This document shows positions 12,023 to 25,255 of a stretch of DNA of 64,000 bases, piece by piece. The position numbers were made by a program, and so were the translations under genes. The notes below the pieces were generated by a model. The model ran no database searches. It had not been told where the DNA came from and saw only the letters and a list, made by a program, of their open reading frames with translations. Each line of letters starts with the position of its first letter. Position 1 is the stretch's first letter. The stretch is from Poa pratensis (taxonomy: Eukaryota > Streptophyta > Magnoliopsida > Poales > Poaceae). The stretch is taken from the NCBI GenBank assembly GCA_947311845.1, contig CAMZMU010000075.1:17397366-17461365 (forward strand), read 5' to 3'.

Positions 12023-12329
12023 GGAAAGTGTGATCAACCCATATGCATCTGCAATGATGACAACGTTTAAATACAGAAATAGAAAATCGTCTCTACACAG
12101 CGTTGCCGCGGAATACCCAACTTAGTAATAAAGACATTGATAAAAACAAGATCGAAATTCACATCAGTTATGTCACATGCTACTTCTTAAACCAAGATGA
12201 ATAGCACTATAGACATCTCTACAATATCTACACTCCCTACGATTGGAGCTTGGAGGTTGAACCACGTGGCAGCCTCTCATTGGTTCCTGCTAAAAACATT
12301 GGTGTACATCAGATTAAGGTTAGAATAAT

Positions 12330-12720
12330 AATATTTGTTGGTTTAGCTAGAATAATAATATTTTGTGAATCTACGATCCGCTCTTCTATTAAATCATGTC
12401 TAATACCTTACATATTTTAGGGTTTAAGTACTTTTTAGGACATTTGAGTCCAAAAACCCTTACTCCAACAGCTAAAATTGATGTAAATTGTGTCCAAATT
12501 TATAGAATAATAATATCTGTTGGTTCAGCTAGACAAAATTTAGCGATGAATTTTTTAACTATCGCAGACGAATCTACGAACCGCTCTTCTTTTAAATCAT
12601 CTCTAACATCTTCCATATTTTAGGGTTTAACTACTTTTTAGGACATTTGAGACCAAAAAACCTTACTCCAACAGCTGTATTTGATATAAATTTTGTCCAA
12701 ATTTAATTAGTGCAGTACAA
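12330..12720. repeat. 203-bp imperfect tandem duplication in Helitron B
   Basis: The string CATATTTTAGGGTTTAA and its surroundings occur at 12411 and again at 12614. The similar sequence extends over most of the roughly 200-bp unit. Confidence 0.7.
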
Positions 12721-12975
12721 AAAAGCATCTTGTGCTGCAAAATACAACACTCGGGCTGCTGCTATATGGAAAAAGGGCAACGTGGGAACGCCAACTGCTA
12801 ATTGAAAGTTTCATGTTGCCCTCCCGCCTCTTCTCTGGTGAACGCGCTGCCTCCTCTGCCATCGGTTTGGCCTCGAACTGGCCGCTCCATCACAACTCTT
12901 ACTGATTACGCTGTGAATTCACCACCTTTGCTCGAAGGCACAGTAGGGATTCAAGCTTGAGGGTTGTGTTGCTCT

Positions 12976-13000
12976 CCCCCCCCCCCCCCCCCCCCCCCCC
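12976..13000 (+). repeat. Poly-C tract, 25 bases
   Basis: An uninterrupted run of C from 12976 to 13000. Such runs are prone to length error in assembly and to G-quadruplex formation on the opposite strand. Confidence 0.95.
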
Positions 13001-15030
13001 ACGCGGCCACCATCGTTTCTTGGTTGTCCATAGATTCTGCCGACGAGCCACCCGAGCAGCCCTCCTCTCCTCCCCTCCTCACTGTGCCTCCTCCTTCCCT
13101 ACAAGCACGCGCACGAGCGGTGCATGCAATCTCTGCCTCCGGATGCACCTTGACCAACCCCGTCTCGCTACGACTCCTTTGCCTCCATGCACCAGGCGCA
13201 GGGCTCGCCTCGTTCGGAGATTAAAAAATTTGAAGTTGTTACTTTTGTATTATATGGTTATAAATCTGTACCTGATCATGTATGTATGATCGTCTAATTT
13301 TATTCAGACAAGCATGTCATGTATCGATCACCGCGATAATACCTTTGAGCGCAGCAAAGCACGCCATCCCCTTCTAGTACTTTTAGAATGTCGAAGGTAA
13401 TAGATATTGGAGTAGGAGGGTGACAAATTATTCGAACAAAAAAAGTACTTGGTAAAAGTTTTGATACCCTGGTACAAACCAGAAAGAGTAAAATTCTTGG
13501 GAGGTCACTAAGTTGCCAAAGATGTGCGTATTGGTCACCAACTCAAAAAATGCTAAGTTTTGGTCACGAAGTTGTGTGTTAGAGCCACGTTAGTCACTCT
13601 GTCAAAACAGACGTTAAGTTGGTTATGTGGCAGCATGTTTTTTTTTACAAAATACACCCTATAGTTTTTCTTGTTCCCATCTATTTGTTCTATTAAAAAA
13701 TTTGGGTCAGCCATTCTGTCAAACAGGTGATGGCCAGCGAGCTTGGGGGCGCGGCCGGCGAGCTCGGGGGCGAGGCGCACGGCGCGGGGCCGGCGGCCGG
13801 GGGTGCAGCGGTGGCCGGAATCCATGCGTCGTACTGAGGCAGCTAGATCATCAGATTTCTGGCCTGCACCACGGTCCACCCACACGGCCGTCCATACCTT
13901 GCTCGTCCTCCACCATGGGTAGGGTGACCCAGCAATCAAATTGGGATGGCGTGAACAATAAATCAAGCATAAGCTGGGGCAAAATTCGCATCGTTGCAAG
14001 CATTAACACATGTGAAAATTCGCATCGCTCATTTGCAAGCATTAACACAAACACATGGCATGCAGTCGGGCCAGCTACAACACCACGTCCCTGGCCTCAT
14101 ACTACACCAGGAAAACCGTGCGGTCGTCGGCATCCACATCCTCCTGCGGAACTACCTCGACACCTTACCTTCCGGACGCCGTTGCACGGAGGCTGCTGCT
14201 GATGCAGGACGACGACCTGTATGGTATCAGGGCCAGGGTGAATCCTCCATGCCTCATCTCCGGCAGCTCCCGCCAGCAGCCAGGGTGGAGAGCCGGAGAC
14301 GGCCGACACAGATACGACTTGAAGTAGCGGACTCGTGCAGGCCAGGGGCGGCGGCGTGCTGTTCCCATTGCTGGCGTACGAGTTTGACGGCGCGGCTGCC
14401 CTCTCCTTCGCCCGGAAAGACGACCAGAAGGGTCAGGGGCGCCAAATCCTAGCGCCGTTGTTCGCATCGTCTCGTCCCCTCTCTCTGCGTGGACTATGCA
14501 TCTCCTTCGGCTCGACGCCTTGACTCTTCTGCCCTCATCACGCGCCGCCATCTCCCTGCTCCCTCGCTCACGAGCGCACCCTGCCTCCGACCACCGCGTC
14601 CTGGCGCCGCCGCCTGGAGATCCTCCGGTCCTGCTCGTCCCCGACCACTGCGTCGGCGCCCCGTCACGTGCCTCCTCTCCCAGCGTCTTGCGCGCGCGGG
14701 GCCGCCCCGACCTCGATGACCTCCACGGCCAGGGAGCCTCCAAGCTTCGCCCCCGGCGCCGCCCTCTCCTCCTCTTCCGGCCACGGCCGTCCCCGCGTCG
14801 CCCTCGCTCCAGCTTTCTCCTGCCTTGCCATGCTGCTACTCTCGCCGGCGCCCGTTGGAAGATTTACTTTTTAAGCGGTGGCAATATATGTAATTATAAC
14901 AAAAAAAATGTTTCGGGCAGATGTGTTGAGGTGCTCAACACGGACCGGACAATCTGATCCGTTGGTAACATATTGAACACATAAGATTTAATGTATCTGG
15001 TCATGTTTGTTCTTTTAATAGAAGTATAGA

Positions 15031-15116
15031 TGTATGTCGATACGCCCATCAGACCCTTCTCTTTTGTGGTTTGTGTCAATATCAGGCCCACACTTCACCC
15101 TGTCCTAACACATCCA
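15031..15116. other. 86-bp host spacer between two Helitrons
   Basis: Short host sequence left between the 5' end of Helitron B and the 5' end of Helitron C. The elements are arranged head to head. Confidence 0.7.
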
Positions 15117-17966
15117 TCTATACTTACTATATATCAAAGCCCACCCGGTTTGCCCTCACCTCGCTGCTCCACGTCAATGAACAGTAAAAATCGCACTTCT
15201 ACAGTGCATGCGCGCCTCCGCGCCGTCGATCTTCGATCGGACGGTCAGCGCGACGTTTTTATGAAAAAGATCTTGCGTTCACTGGAAAATGTGGATCAGC
15301 CCCAACCTCCCACGTAGATGGACCTATCCGAAAATTACAGAAACTGCAGGGACTTCCCTGCAAAACGCCCCCACATCCCCCCTTCTCCTTCCTCTCTCCC
15401 GCGCGCCGCCGAACTCGCCGCCGCCGCCGACGCACTCCACCGCCGCACCGCTCCTCCCCGCTCAGATCGACGCCCAGGGAGAGCTTAGCCATCGCTTCCC
15501 CTCCCTCCTCGCCGAGAACCGTGTGTCGGGACGTCCGATCCACGCCGGAATCGTCAACTTCGCGCTCGCCGTCCGCCGTCGCGGAAATGCTCGCCGCCGG
15601 CGAGTCCAGCGACCAAATGGTCCGCTGCACCGCCTCTCCGGCTCCCCTCCGCCTCCTCTGGCAAGTCCGCGCGGACCCAGGATGGCGCGCGTGCTCGAGC
15701 GCGAGCTCTCGACAGCGCGGCCGCCGCCGGCGAGTGACGCCACATGGTGACGTCATCGCGGTCCCGCGCTGTCAGACTTTTTCCATTTCCACGGACGATT
15801 TTTTGAATTAGGAAAAAAAAACCTGACGTGTGGGTTCTACATGTCATAAATACTGAAAAATGTAAAAATCATAACTTTTAATTTGTTATTCAGTAAAATG
15901 CAAATAATATATCAAAAAAATTCAAATTTAACATATTTCCAAACTCTTCACACAGAAATTGCATATATAAAAAAAATGATCTCAACCGCGATAATTTCCA
16001 GACGATAATATTTGACTACATCAGACGAATTAACGTGAATGTTATTCTTTTTAAAAAATATTTTTCGAAAAATGTTAGATTCCTAACAGGTAGGACCATT
16101 TTAGTTAAACAATTTCCATAAAATAAAAAGTGTTCGAAAAATCAATATTTTTGAATCTATCCACCGAAAAAATACGCATAACATATCCGAACGATCAGAA
16201 AAAATAAACACTAGCTATTTATGGCAAAAAACAAACATGTTTTGAAATTCCAATTTGGTCAATATTTCAAGAAAATCCAAATGCACTTCCTCTAAATATA
16301 TGAAGGTAAATTTATTAAATGCTCAAATAATGCATTTCCTCTAATTATGAACTCAAATTGAACATTTCAATTTGGTAATTATTTGAATGCAATCTAGATA
16401 ATATTTAACCACATCAGACGAACTAACATAAAGGTTATTCTTTTTTAAAACATTTTTAGAAAATATTCAATTCCTGACAGGTGAGACCATTTTACTTAAA
16501 CAATTTCCATAAAATAAAAAATGTTCGGAAAATCAATATTTTTGAATCTACCACCGAAAAAATATGTATAACATATCCGAACGATCAGAAAAATAAATGC
16601 TACCTATTTATGGCAAAAAAAACTAACATGTTTTGAAATTCCAATTTAGTCAATATTTCAAGAAAATCCAAATGCACTTCCTCTAAATATATGAAGGTAA
16701 ATTTATTAAATGCTCAAATAATGCATTTCCTCTAATTATGAACTCAAATTGAACATTTCAATTTGGTAATTATTTGGATGCAATCTAGATAATATTTAAC
16801 CACATCAGACAAACTAACATAAAGGTTATTCTTTTTTAAAATATTTTTAGAAAATATTCAATTCATGACAGGTGAGACCATTTTACTTAAACAATTTCCA
16901 TAAAATAAAAAGGTGTTCAAAAATCAATATTTCTGAATCTATCCATCGGAAAAATATGAATAACACATCCAAACGATCAGAAAAATAAATGCTAGCTATT
17001 TATAGCAAAAAAAACTAACATGTTTCAATATTCTAATTTGGTAAATATTTCAAAAAAAATCCGAACACACTTGCTCTGATTATATAAAGGTAAATTTTTT
17101 AAATGCTCAAATAATGCATTACCTTTAAATATGGACTCAAATTGAACATTCCAATTTGGTAATTATTAAGATGCAATCTAAATGAACTGACTCTAATTAT
17201 GAAACTCAAATAAATAAAATATTAATAAAAAAAGAATTTTAGCATTTCAATTCGCTAGATATTTGGAGATACTCCACACGACAAATTCCGACGAATTTCA
17301 ACGTTTCGAATCCTGACGGATGCGAAACTATGGTCATTACAACTCTTTTCCATTTTATGCTCATTTGCATCTCTGCAAATTATTATTTATTCATAATGAG
17401 AGATGTTCGATAAAAATAATACCAGTCTTCAAGGGAAATTTATTCCTTTTTGTGCAACATACATTTTGTAATCTAAAAGAGATTCCTTTCATGTTAATTG
17501 TAATGTTAACCGAAAAAAATGCTGGAAATAAAGTATTGTCTTATCAGACACTAAAAAATATTTCTATTCGGATCTTATGCTTCATAACTTTATTACATTT
17601 TCCTTCCAACTGTAAATTATTATCTATTGGTGCCTAAGACATATTCGATTTCATCCAAGCAGGTTCCAAGGAAAATTAATTCATTTTCCATGCTATATCT
17701 ATTTTGTAAGATGAAAGATTGTTTTAAATGTTAACTATGATGTGTATTAAAAAAATGTTGAAAATAAAATTTCACCTTATTGGACACTAAAATATTTCTA
17801 TTTACATCTTATGCAAGCTGCTTATACCACATGAGGTCTGAATTCAGTGGCTCTTTCTAATCCAACTCCGACGGTGCTGTAGTACCTAAGCTGACTGTGA
17901 TGAACAATAATTTTTCCCGACGGGTTAACGGACGGGCGCGGCGTGTCGCCGCGGTGATTTACCTAG
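15117..17966 (+). mobile_element. Non-autonomous Helitron C (different family)
   Basis: It starts A|TCTATACTTACTATATATC at 15117 and ends CTAG|T at 17963-17966. About 10 bases before the end is a strong hairpin, CGCGGCG-TGT-CGCCGCG (about 17939-17954). Length is 2850 bp. A GC-rich first 650 bp is followed by an AT-rich body made largely of three roughly 392-bp tandem units. No coding region is convincing. The end sequences differ from Helitrons A and B, so it belongs to another family. Confidence 0.8.
15990..17180 (+). repeat. Three tandem units of about 392 bp inside Helitron C
   Basis: The anchor CATCAGAC occurs at 16019, 16412 and 16803, giving spacings of 393 and 391. Long blocks around each anchor match (for example CTATTTATGGCAAAAAA and ATGAAGGTAAATTTATTAAA). 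The third unit is the most diverged towards its end. Confidence 0.85.
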
Positions 17967-19119
17967 TATACAATCATAACACGCGTTCTTCTAGGCGATG
18001 GAGGGCACCATGCCAGAAATACGCACACTACTCATGTCTTTGGTTATGGCATCATCGTCATTGGAATTATAGAACTGGAGAAGAACGCCATGACAATATA
18101 ATTGATGGAATCCCAAAGCAATCATGGTTGCCTGAATAATAGCAAACATGAGAGAAATAAGCGAACCTTGAAAGGTTAGAGGAAAATCAAACATCACATT
18201 TGACGTCACGTGTCTCATCAGTATGTCGGTAGCGAGTCGGTTGTAGTGAATTGGTTAAATTTAAGATTTCATTATTCTGCACTTCTCTTATGAGTCTTTG
18301 TGTGTGATACTGTTTGCTTGAGTATCTATGTGCTCTTATAAATAATATCAAACATGGAAGAAAAATGATATTGCGTCTGTGTTACAATTGAACGTGCATC
18401 CAACAGTCGCGCCTTATACATGTTGAACATATATATGCTGGCTTTCAAACTTGGCCCATTAAGATCAGGTGTTGTCAAAATCGTTTTCGATTACAGTGTG
18501 GCTACTGTCAAAACAAAATACGCATTTTTATGAATCAATAAGATATTTGAAACATATATAAAACAATTATCTTTGAAGCAATTGTATAGGGCTAAATAAA
18601 AACGCGACATTTCTTGATGTTTGAGCTGCCTCTCTTTCCCATGCCGCACTCGAAATATTTCTCCATTCAAGTGTTGGATTGCACCCACGGATCAATCACA
18701 CCATAAATCAAAAACTTGCGTGGTCATTTTTTTTGGCGAAAGGCAATGTACTGTGCCTCTGTGGTTTTCTTTGTTTACTTCAAACTGACTGCACAATTTC
18801 ATACACAACCAGGCTAGATAGGATTCTTATGTTTCTTTTGACGTTTGTATTGATTTACGAGATTTCCCAGGTAATCCCATTATTTGGTATTCAATTATGG
18901 AAGGTAGAAAACCTCGGTTGTCATATTTTCACACTTCAGGAACCTTCTGGATTGGAAAAAAAATGGTGTTCCTATTTTTGAAAAGGGAAAGGCCCAACAC
19001 GGGAACTCACCGAGGCAACCAACTGACGGACGTAGAGGGACCATGGCACGCATAGGGGATAGGCGCACCCTACCCCCTCTATTCCGCTCGTTCATGAAAT
19101 GTCATCGATTCTTTGTGTG
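17967..19119. other. Intergenic, nothing recognised
   Basis: AT-rich sequence after Helitron C with only short open frames on both strands. I recognised no domain, terminus or repeat. Confidence 0.4.
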
Positions 19120-19800
19120 TGGCATTCGTTTTGACCTGAAACTCTCTCTATATAGTCTCGGGCAAATTTTGTCCCGGTGAATACATCCCAAGAAAGACAT
19201 AGAAGAAGATAGAGCTTGCGCAGTCCACTACCGGAGGGAGCCCCGGAATAGCCTTTGGTCGCATATTTTCATCCGCCATTGTCTCCTCATCTATCTCCAC
19301 GATCAAGGGGGGGGTAGTCCATCCACCCCCCCCCGCATCATGGGTATGTGGTAGTAATTGTATCATATCTCTCTGTCTAGTATCATTGGTTTAGACCACA
19401 TGAGTTGTCCTACATGATTACAACATTGTTTATGTAATTTTTATGGTGGATCTATGTCTTATGAGATGATTTATTCAGATGCAATCTTGTCTTATGTTTG
19501 TATTTGATAGTATATTATAGATCCATATTGTTCTACATTCTTGATGTTAGGATTGACAACCTAGTTGATAGAACAGCAGATAGAATGGTGTGTATGAGAT
19601 GGAGTGAACTTGTAGTGTGTTATAATCCGCTAGTGGTGAGAGGTTAGACCACGGCATGTTGGAAAATTTCTTGTGAAACCTCACTAGGGATAAAAAGGAG
19701 ACAGTGCTATAACTCGGCGACACAGAGTTAATTATTCTAACGCTTGTTCTCGACTTCATGTCATGAAAGTTAACACAATATTCAATCTTGTACTTAATTC
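19120..19800 (+). mobile_element. Degenerate LTR fragment related to the pol-less Gypsy LTRs
   Basis: Several landmarks occur in the same order as in the LTRs at 21947-23673: a GTAGTCCA..CC..ATGGGTATGTGG stretch near 19310-19350, then CTCACTAGGGATAAAAAGG near 19680, then GACTTCATGTCATG near 19750. The rest is diverged and both ends are lost. Confidence 0.5.
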
Positions 19801-19803
19801 TAA

Positions 19804-20022
19804 GACTAGCCACAGTGGGGGTATCATAGTTAGTATCATGCATGTCGTGCTATTGATGATGAGAAAGATGATAGTCATATCATTGGTAGATATCATTACA
19901 TAACGCATTCCAAGGCAAGATAAGTCTACAATCTAATAAATGCAGTATTATATGATATCACACATATGTTACTATCAATTATACATGATATTAGTGTATG
20001 ATACTTCCCACTATTGCTAGCC
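19804..20022. mobile_element. Harbinger/Tourist-type MITE
   Basis: The ends are GACTAGCCACAGTGGGGGTA and, inverted, GGCTAGCAATAGTGGGAAGT. The trinucleotide TAA flanks both sides (19801-19803 and 20023-20025). Length is 219 bp, non-coding. It sits at the junction after the degenerate LTR. Confidence 0.8.
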
Positions 20023-21946
20023 TAAGCGTGAAAAATAACCCATCGTAAAAAATAGACATATTTGGTGTGGTTTTAGGGATTTAGGGGGACCCCAAATAAA
20101 ACATAGGGGATACTAGCCTATTAGTTGTAGAGAGAATAGCCACTATACCACTAGTCAAAACCAAAAGTTCCAAAATAACATTGGAAAAACCAAAGTTGCC
20201 AAAATACCATTGCCATTTGGTTTTCCATTCCAAAATCCCAGTAGACACAAACTGAGAGTAACTGGTACAAAAAAAGACAATTGTGCCCTTACCTCTTCAC
20301 ACACAAGTCTCCCACGTCCTCTAATTTCAGCAACATTATAAGAACAGCAATTCATCAGCCTCTAAACATGATTACAACAACACTCAATAGCATTTCAGCC
20401 TCACATTGACAGCAGTTCAACAACACTTTTGACAATAGCACTTTTTACAGCATATCAGCGACACAACAACATTTCAGGAGAGCATTCAGCAGCATTTTTT
20501 ACAGCATTTCAGCAATAGTTTTGACATCATTTCAGCAGCTTTTTTTACATTATTTCAGCAAAATCACCAAAAGCGGTACTTTTGCTCCTTGTTCAAAGTA
20601 CAATATTGTCACGAGAAATGAACTAAACTTGTTTGAGGGGGTGATTGGGTGGATCACATGTTCGTTGGGAGACCCCAAGAGGAAGGTATGATGCAGTATA
20701 GAAGCAGTTTTCCCTCAGTATGAAACCAAGGTTTAATCGAACCAGTAGGAGCAAGAAATCACTTCGGAAGGTTGTCAGTGGCGCGCTTACGTGGAATCTG
20801 CACACAACACAATCAAACTACTTTGCCCCAACGAAACAGTGAGGTTGTCAATCTCACCGGCTTGCTGAAAACAAAGGATTAAACGTATGGTGTGGAAAAC
20901 AGTAGTAAATTGCAGAGAATGAAAAGGAACAGTGTTTGCAGTTGGTTGTATTATCAGTGTAAAAGAATGGACCGGGGTCCACAGTTCACTAGTGGTGTCT
21001 CTCCATAAAAGATAACTAACATGCTGGGTGAACAAATTACAGCTGGGCAATTGACAAAATATTGAGCGCATAACAATGCATATATATGACATGATGATTA
21101 CTATGATATTCATGTGGGCATTACGACAAAATACATAGACCATTATCCAACAGCGTCTATGACTAATAATCCACCGCCAGGTTGTCATACCGAGTTCCCC
21201 GTTGGTATTAAGTTGCAAGCAATGGATAATTGCATTAAGTAATGTGCGTAAAGTAAACAAATGCATTAGACCTAACGGCGTACCCTTAAGCTAAGCATCG
21301 GTTATTTTATCCCTAGTGGCAACAGCACATCCACAATCTTAGAAATTGTTGTCACTCTCCCAGATTACCGGAGGCATGAACCCACTATCTAGCATAAATA
21401 CTCACTCTTGGAGTTACAAGCATCTACTTGGCCAAAGCATCTACTAGTAACGGAAAGCATGCAAGATCATAAATAACATATAAGATAGATTGATAATCAA
21501 CTTGACATAGTATTCAATATTCATCGGATCCCAGCAAACACAACATGTAGCATTACAATAAGATGATCTTGATCATGATAGGTAGCTCACAAGATCTAAA
21601 CATGATAGCATAAAGTGGAGAGACAACCATCTAGCTACTGCCATGGACCCGTAGTCCAAGGATGAACTACTCACGCATCACTCCGGAGGCAGGCATGGTG
21701 ATGTAGAGCCCTCCGGTGATGATTCCCCTCTCCGGCAGGGTGCCGGTAAGAGCTTCTGAACCCTCCCGAGCTAGGGTTGACGGCGGCGGCGTCTCTGGAA
21801 CTTTTCGTGGATAATGGCTCGGGTATTTAGGGTTTTCGCGTCGGGAAGAATAAATAGGCGAACGGGCGGCGGCTGCGGAGCCACGAGGGCCCCACACCAC
21901 CCACGACGCGGCAGGGGGGCCCGCGTGGCCCCATGGTGTGGGTGCC

Positions 21947-23673
21947 TGATGCATGCAAAATGCATACATGAACTTTGCACTATATTACTTATATTCCAGT
22001 CATATTTTGCATCATATAAGGGTTATATCACTGTTTTATAATGATTTTGGGAATATTTGATATGTTTCCTATTTTTTATGGAATTAACCCTACGCAGGCA
22101 GAAAACCCTATTTCTATATTTTTAATGTTTCAGGGACCCAAACGACGTCCAAATGACTTGGAAATTTACGAGCATCAGTTTTTTGGAAGGAACAAAGCGT
22201 GGGAGCGAAGGAAGCAAACAAGCGGAGGCCCGAGGGCCCAGATGAGTGGGCCCACGCGGCCCATGTACCTGGCCGCGTGGGACCCCCCTTTTGGCCCTTG
22301 GAGCTCCGTTGCCGTCGATCTTTCCTCCACCGACTCCGTTTTGACCTAAAACCTCCTATAAAAATAGTCTCCCGACGTTCTCTGGAATGAGCGCCGCAGA
22401 AACACAGAAACACCGAAACAGAGATCTGGAGTTGCAGATTGGAGGGGGAAAACTCCGGCGGAGCGCTGCCGGCGTGGTCTCCATCTTCTCCAACGACTTC
22501 TCTACCGTCTCCATGATGAAGAGGGAGTAGTCCACCTCTGGACTATGGGTTTGTGGAAGTAACTTATGTATCTCTCTCTCTCGAGCTTCACTAATTAGTA
22601 CCGTATGAGCTGCTGAACATGATTACGGTCATCTATGTAATACCTTTGTGGTGGATCTTTTTATGAGTTAATATATGTTTGAGATTGCAATGGTTTTGTT
22701 TCAGTTATGAAAGTAGATGCATATTATGTACCCCGTTCTTATTTACTTGTCATGATCAAGCATGTTTATGAGAGCGTGTGAGGGGGAACGTGTGCATTAG
22801 TTGGAGTAACGGAGGGTGGCTAGTGCAGTGAACGTGAGAGAAAGTTCTGCGATCCACTTGGGTATCTCTACCTTATTTGTTGCCTCACTAGGGATAAAAA
22901 GAAATATCATTCTACCGGAGATGTGGGTGTGACCATTGCCACTACTCCATGACTAGATCTAGCATGTTCTTATTTTAACTTCATGTCATGATACTTATTG
23001 CTATACTCTGAGTTATCTTAATTACTGAGGTGTTATGATTTAGTTCGCATCTTGGTGGAGTATAAGAGAGACTAATAACCAAAAGGTCTCTATGTTAGGA
23101 CGTGATGCCCATATAATTATAACTTGTCATTAAACTGTTGTGTTGCAATCTCATATGTCAACTCTAGTGTTCCATTGTCTACCACTTTATTAAAGAGAGA
23201 GTGCATTTGTGAAACCATGAACCCCGGTCCATTTTTAATCATAAGAAACATCTTTCCAACCACTTTTACCACTTTTCTATTTTCTGCCATTATTAAATCC
23301 GAAAATACAAAAACACTTTTATATCTTGCATTCATCATAAAAAACCCAAAAATATCATTTATCATTGCTACCACCATCATTGCATATTTATTTCTTGTTT
23401 GCATTGCATATTATCTTGATATCATTCTCACACCTTGTGCTTGACAACCACTAGGTGAGGTTGAGTACCAAAACATTTACTTTGTTTTGTAGGTAACCAA
23501 AAGAAGGATAGGAAAGATAAATCTTCACTACTGATTCCCCGAGAGTTCGATATTAAACCCTCGAGTCACCCCTCGTGGGGAAAACACGTCTTCCACTTAC
23601 TACACACTCTGCACTTGGAGTCTCAACCTAACCCATTTACTTTTCACGCAGGTAACTACGTGAAGGGCCATCA
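21947..23673 (+). repeat. Left LTR of element 1
   Basis: 1727 bp, TG...CA. It differs from the right LTR by scattered substitutions and small indels only, indicating a fairly recent insertion. Confidence 0.85.
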
Positions 23674-23684
23674 AGACTGTTTTC

Positions 23685-23702
23685 TGGCGCCGTTGCCGGG
23701 GA
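23685..23702 (+). other. Primer-binding site of element 1
   Basis: TGGCGCCGTTGCCGGGGA lies 11 bases after the left LTR. It is identical in element 2 at 52814 and fits the 3' end of a plant tRNA-Asp. Confidence 0.7.
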
Positions 23703-23981
23703 ATCATTGCTGAAAGGTTTATCCAAGGATATCTCACCAAGTCAACTTCATCACCAACTTGTGCTAACACCTAAGCTTGGGGAGGTTGCACCTACGTGAG
23801 CATCATCTTATCCATCTTTACCTTCAAAGCAATTTATTTTGTTTTTTCATTGTCTTGCATATCATATTTCGGTTTGCATATTTTATTTTCAGTTTTCATC
23901 TAAAAACATAAAATCCATAAAAATTAAGTGTTGTTTTTAATATGTGTTTTAAGCTATTGGTAAGAAGTTTGGTAAGGAAAC

Positions 23982-25255
23982 TTGAAAGCTGAATTTTATT
24001 ATCTCATTGTTACTATGGCATTTATGAATCATGCCTCGCTGCATCTTGCTTTATATGAAAGTGCTTATGCTATTGCTCCTAAAGTGGTTGAAACTACTAT
24101 GTCTGAGGTACCTAAAGTGGGATTTAAAATCCCCGTTGGTCATGTTAAAAGTGTTATGAAAAATCCATTTACAGGGGATGGAACTAAGTCTGCACGTGAA
24201 CACGTGGAGACAATTGAAGACATATGTGGTTTATTTAGGCTTCCTGGTATTTCTGATGATCAGGTGAAAAGGAAGCTATTATATTTGTCTTTATCTGGTA
24301 ATGCTCGTATTTGGTTCAGGTCTTTGGATGAAGAAGTCACTATTGAATGGAGTATTTTGAGGGAGGTTTTCTTTCTTAAGTATTTTACTCCTAAAGAAGT
24401 TTATGATAACCCATGCTATTATGATGAAACTAATAATGCTCCTTTACTTTCAATGCTACTAGTGAACTTATTGATGATAATGAGGAGTGTTGCTTAAATA
24501 TGCTATATGATAATGCTTTAGATGATGGTCCTATGCTTATTGATAATCCTCCATGTTTAGTTGTTACTAATTTATGCGAGGATAAAAATGATATACTTGC
24601 TGTTTGTGATGGTACTCTTACTCATGAGAGTCCTACTTTGTTCTTGAACTCTCCTACTTACACCATAGAGGAGAAATTTGCTTATGTTGAGAAATACTTA
24701 TGTGGTTTGCAATTATCTTTAGTTCCAAATCTTTGTTGCAACCATGATATTAAACTTGATATTGATCTTAATAACTATTTTGAAAGAGGGAAGCATGCTA
24801 ATGAATTCCATAATAAATTTAATGATCCTCTTTATGTGCCTAAATTATCTAAGTTGAATGATTCTTGTGGTTATATGGTTGAATTTATTTCTACTACTTG
24901 CAACTATTATGAAAGAGGAGGTGATAAGAACCCTCTTTATGTTACTAATAATTATATGCTGCAAGTAAATATTGTTAATATGCATTGGGAAACTTCTATT
25001 TATGGTGATTCATTCATATACAAAATGCCAATGCATAGAAAGAAAGTTAGACTTCGTTGTTATTACTTTTGTGTTTTGTTTTTCTCTCAACTAGGGTTCA
25101 ACTTGACTATTATTTTGATTGGTTTGAGAACACCATGGGATCCTGGTATTATGCATGAACACTTTCCAAGGAAGAGGGCACATCAAAGTTCAAGCTCCCT
25201 CATGAGCTTCGTCCACAATAAACATCAAGTAAGAAGCCTAGCTATATGGCTATAA
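23982..25255 (+). pseudogene. Gag-like coding region of element 1, frameshifted
   Basis: The first frame (23982-24497) contains NPFTGDGTKSAREHVETIED, then CGLFRLPGISDDQVKRKLLY, then LSGNARIWF and FFLKYFTP. This is the layout of an Athila-type retrotransposon gag (capsid) domain. The sequence then continues in another frame (an upstream extension of the frame ending at 25255), so a frameshift lies near 24440-24450. The second part has no zinc knuckle or protease. It carries the strings CNYYERGGDKNPLYV and FIYKMPMHRKKVRLR, which recur in element 2. The role of this second part is unknown. Confidence 0.65.

Larger units (their letters stand above)
11219..15030 (-). mobile_element. Non-autonomous Helitron B
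   Basis: On the minus strand it starts TCTATACTTCTATTAAAAG at 15030. It ends in the same hairpin as Helitron A, CGTGC-GTT-GCACG (complement of 11233-11245), followed by CTAG at 11222-11219. Host bases are A and T on the two sides. Length is 3812 bp, with no Rep/helicase. It contains a 203-bp tandem duplication, a 25-base poly-C run, a second hairpin-like string near 11570-11583 (ACGTGCAATGCACGT) and a GC-rich block at 13.7-14.85 kb that may be captured sequence. I could not assign the captured part to a gene. Confidence 0.8.

Noticed and set aside
15990..17180. CRISPR-like or centromeric array
   Set aside because: Units are 392 bp, only three in number and confined to one Helitron; no spacers or long satellite array.
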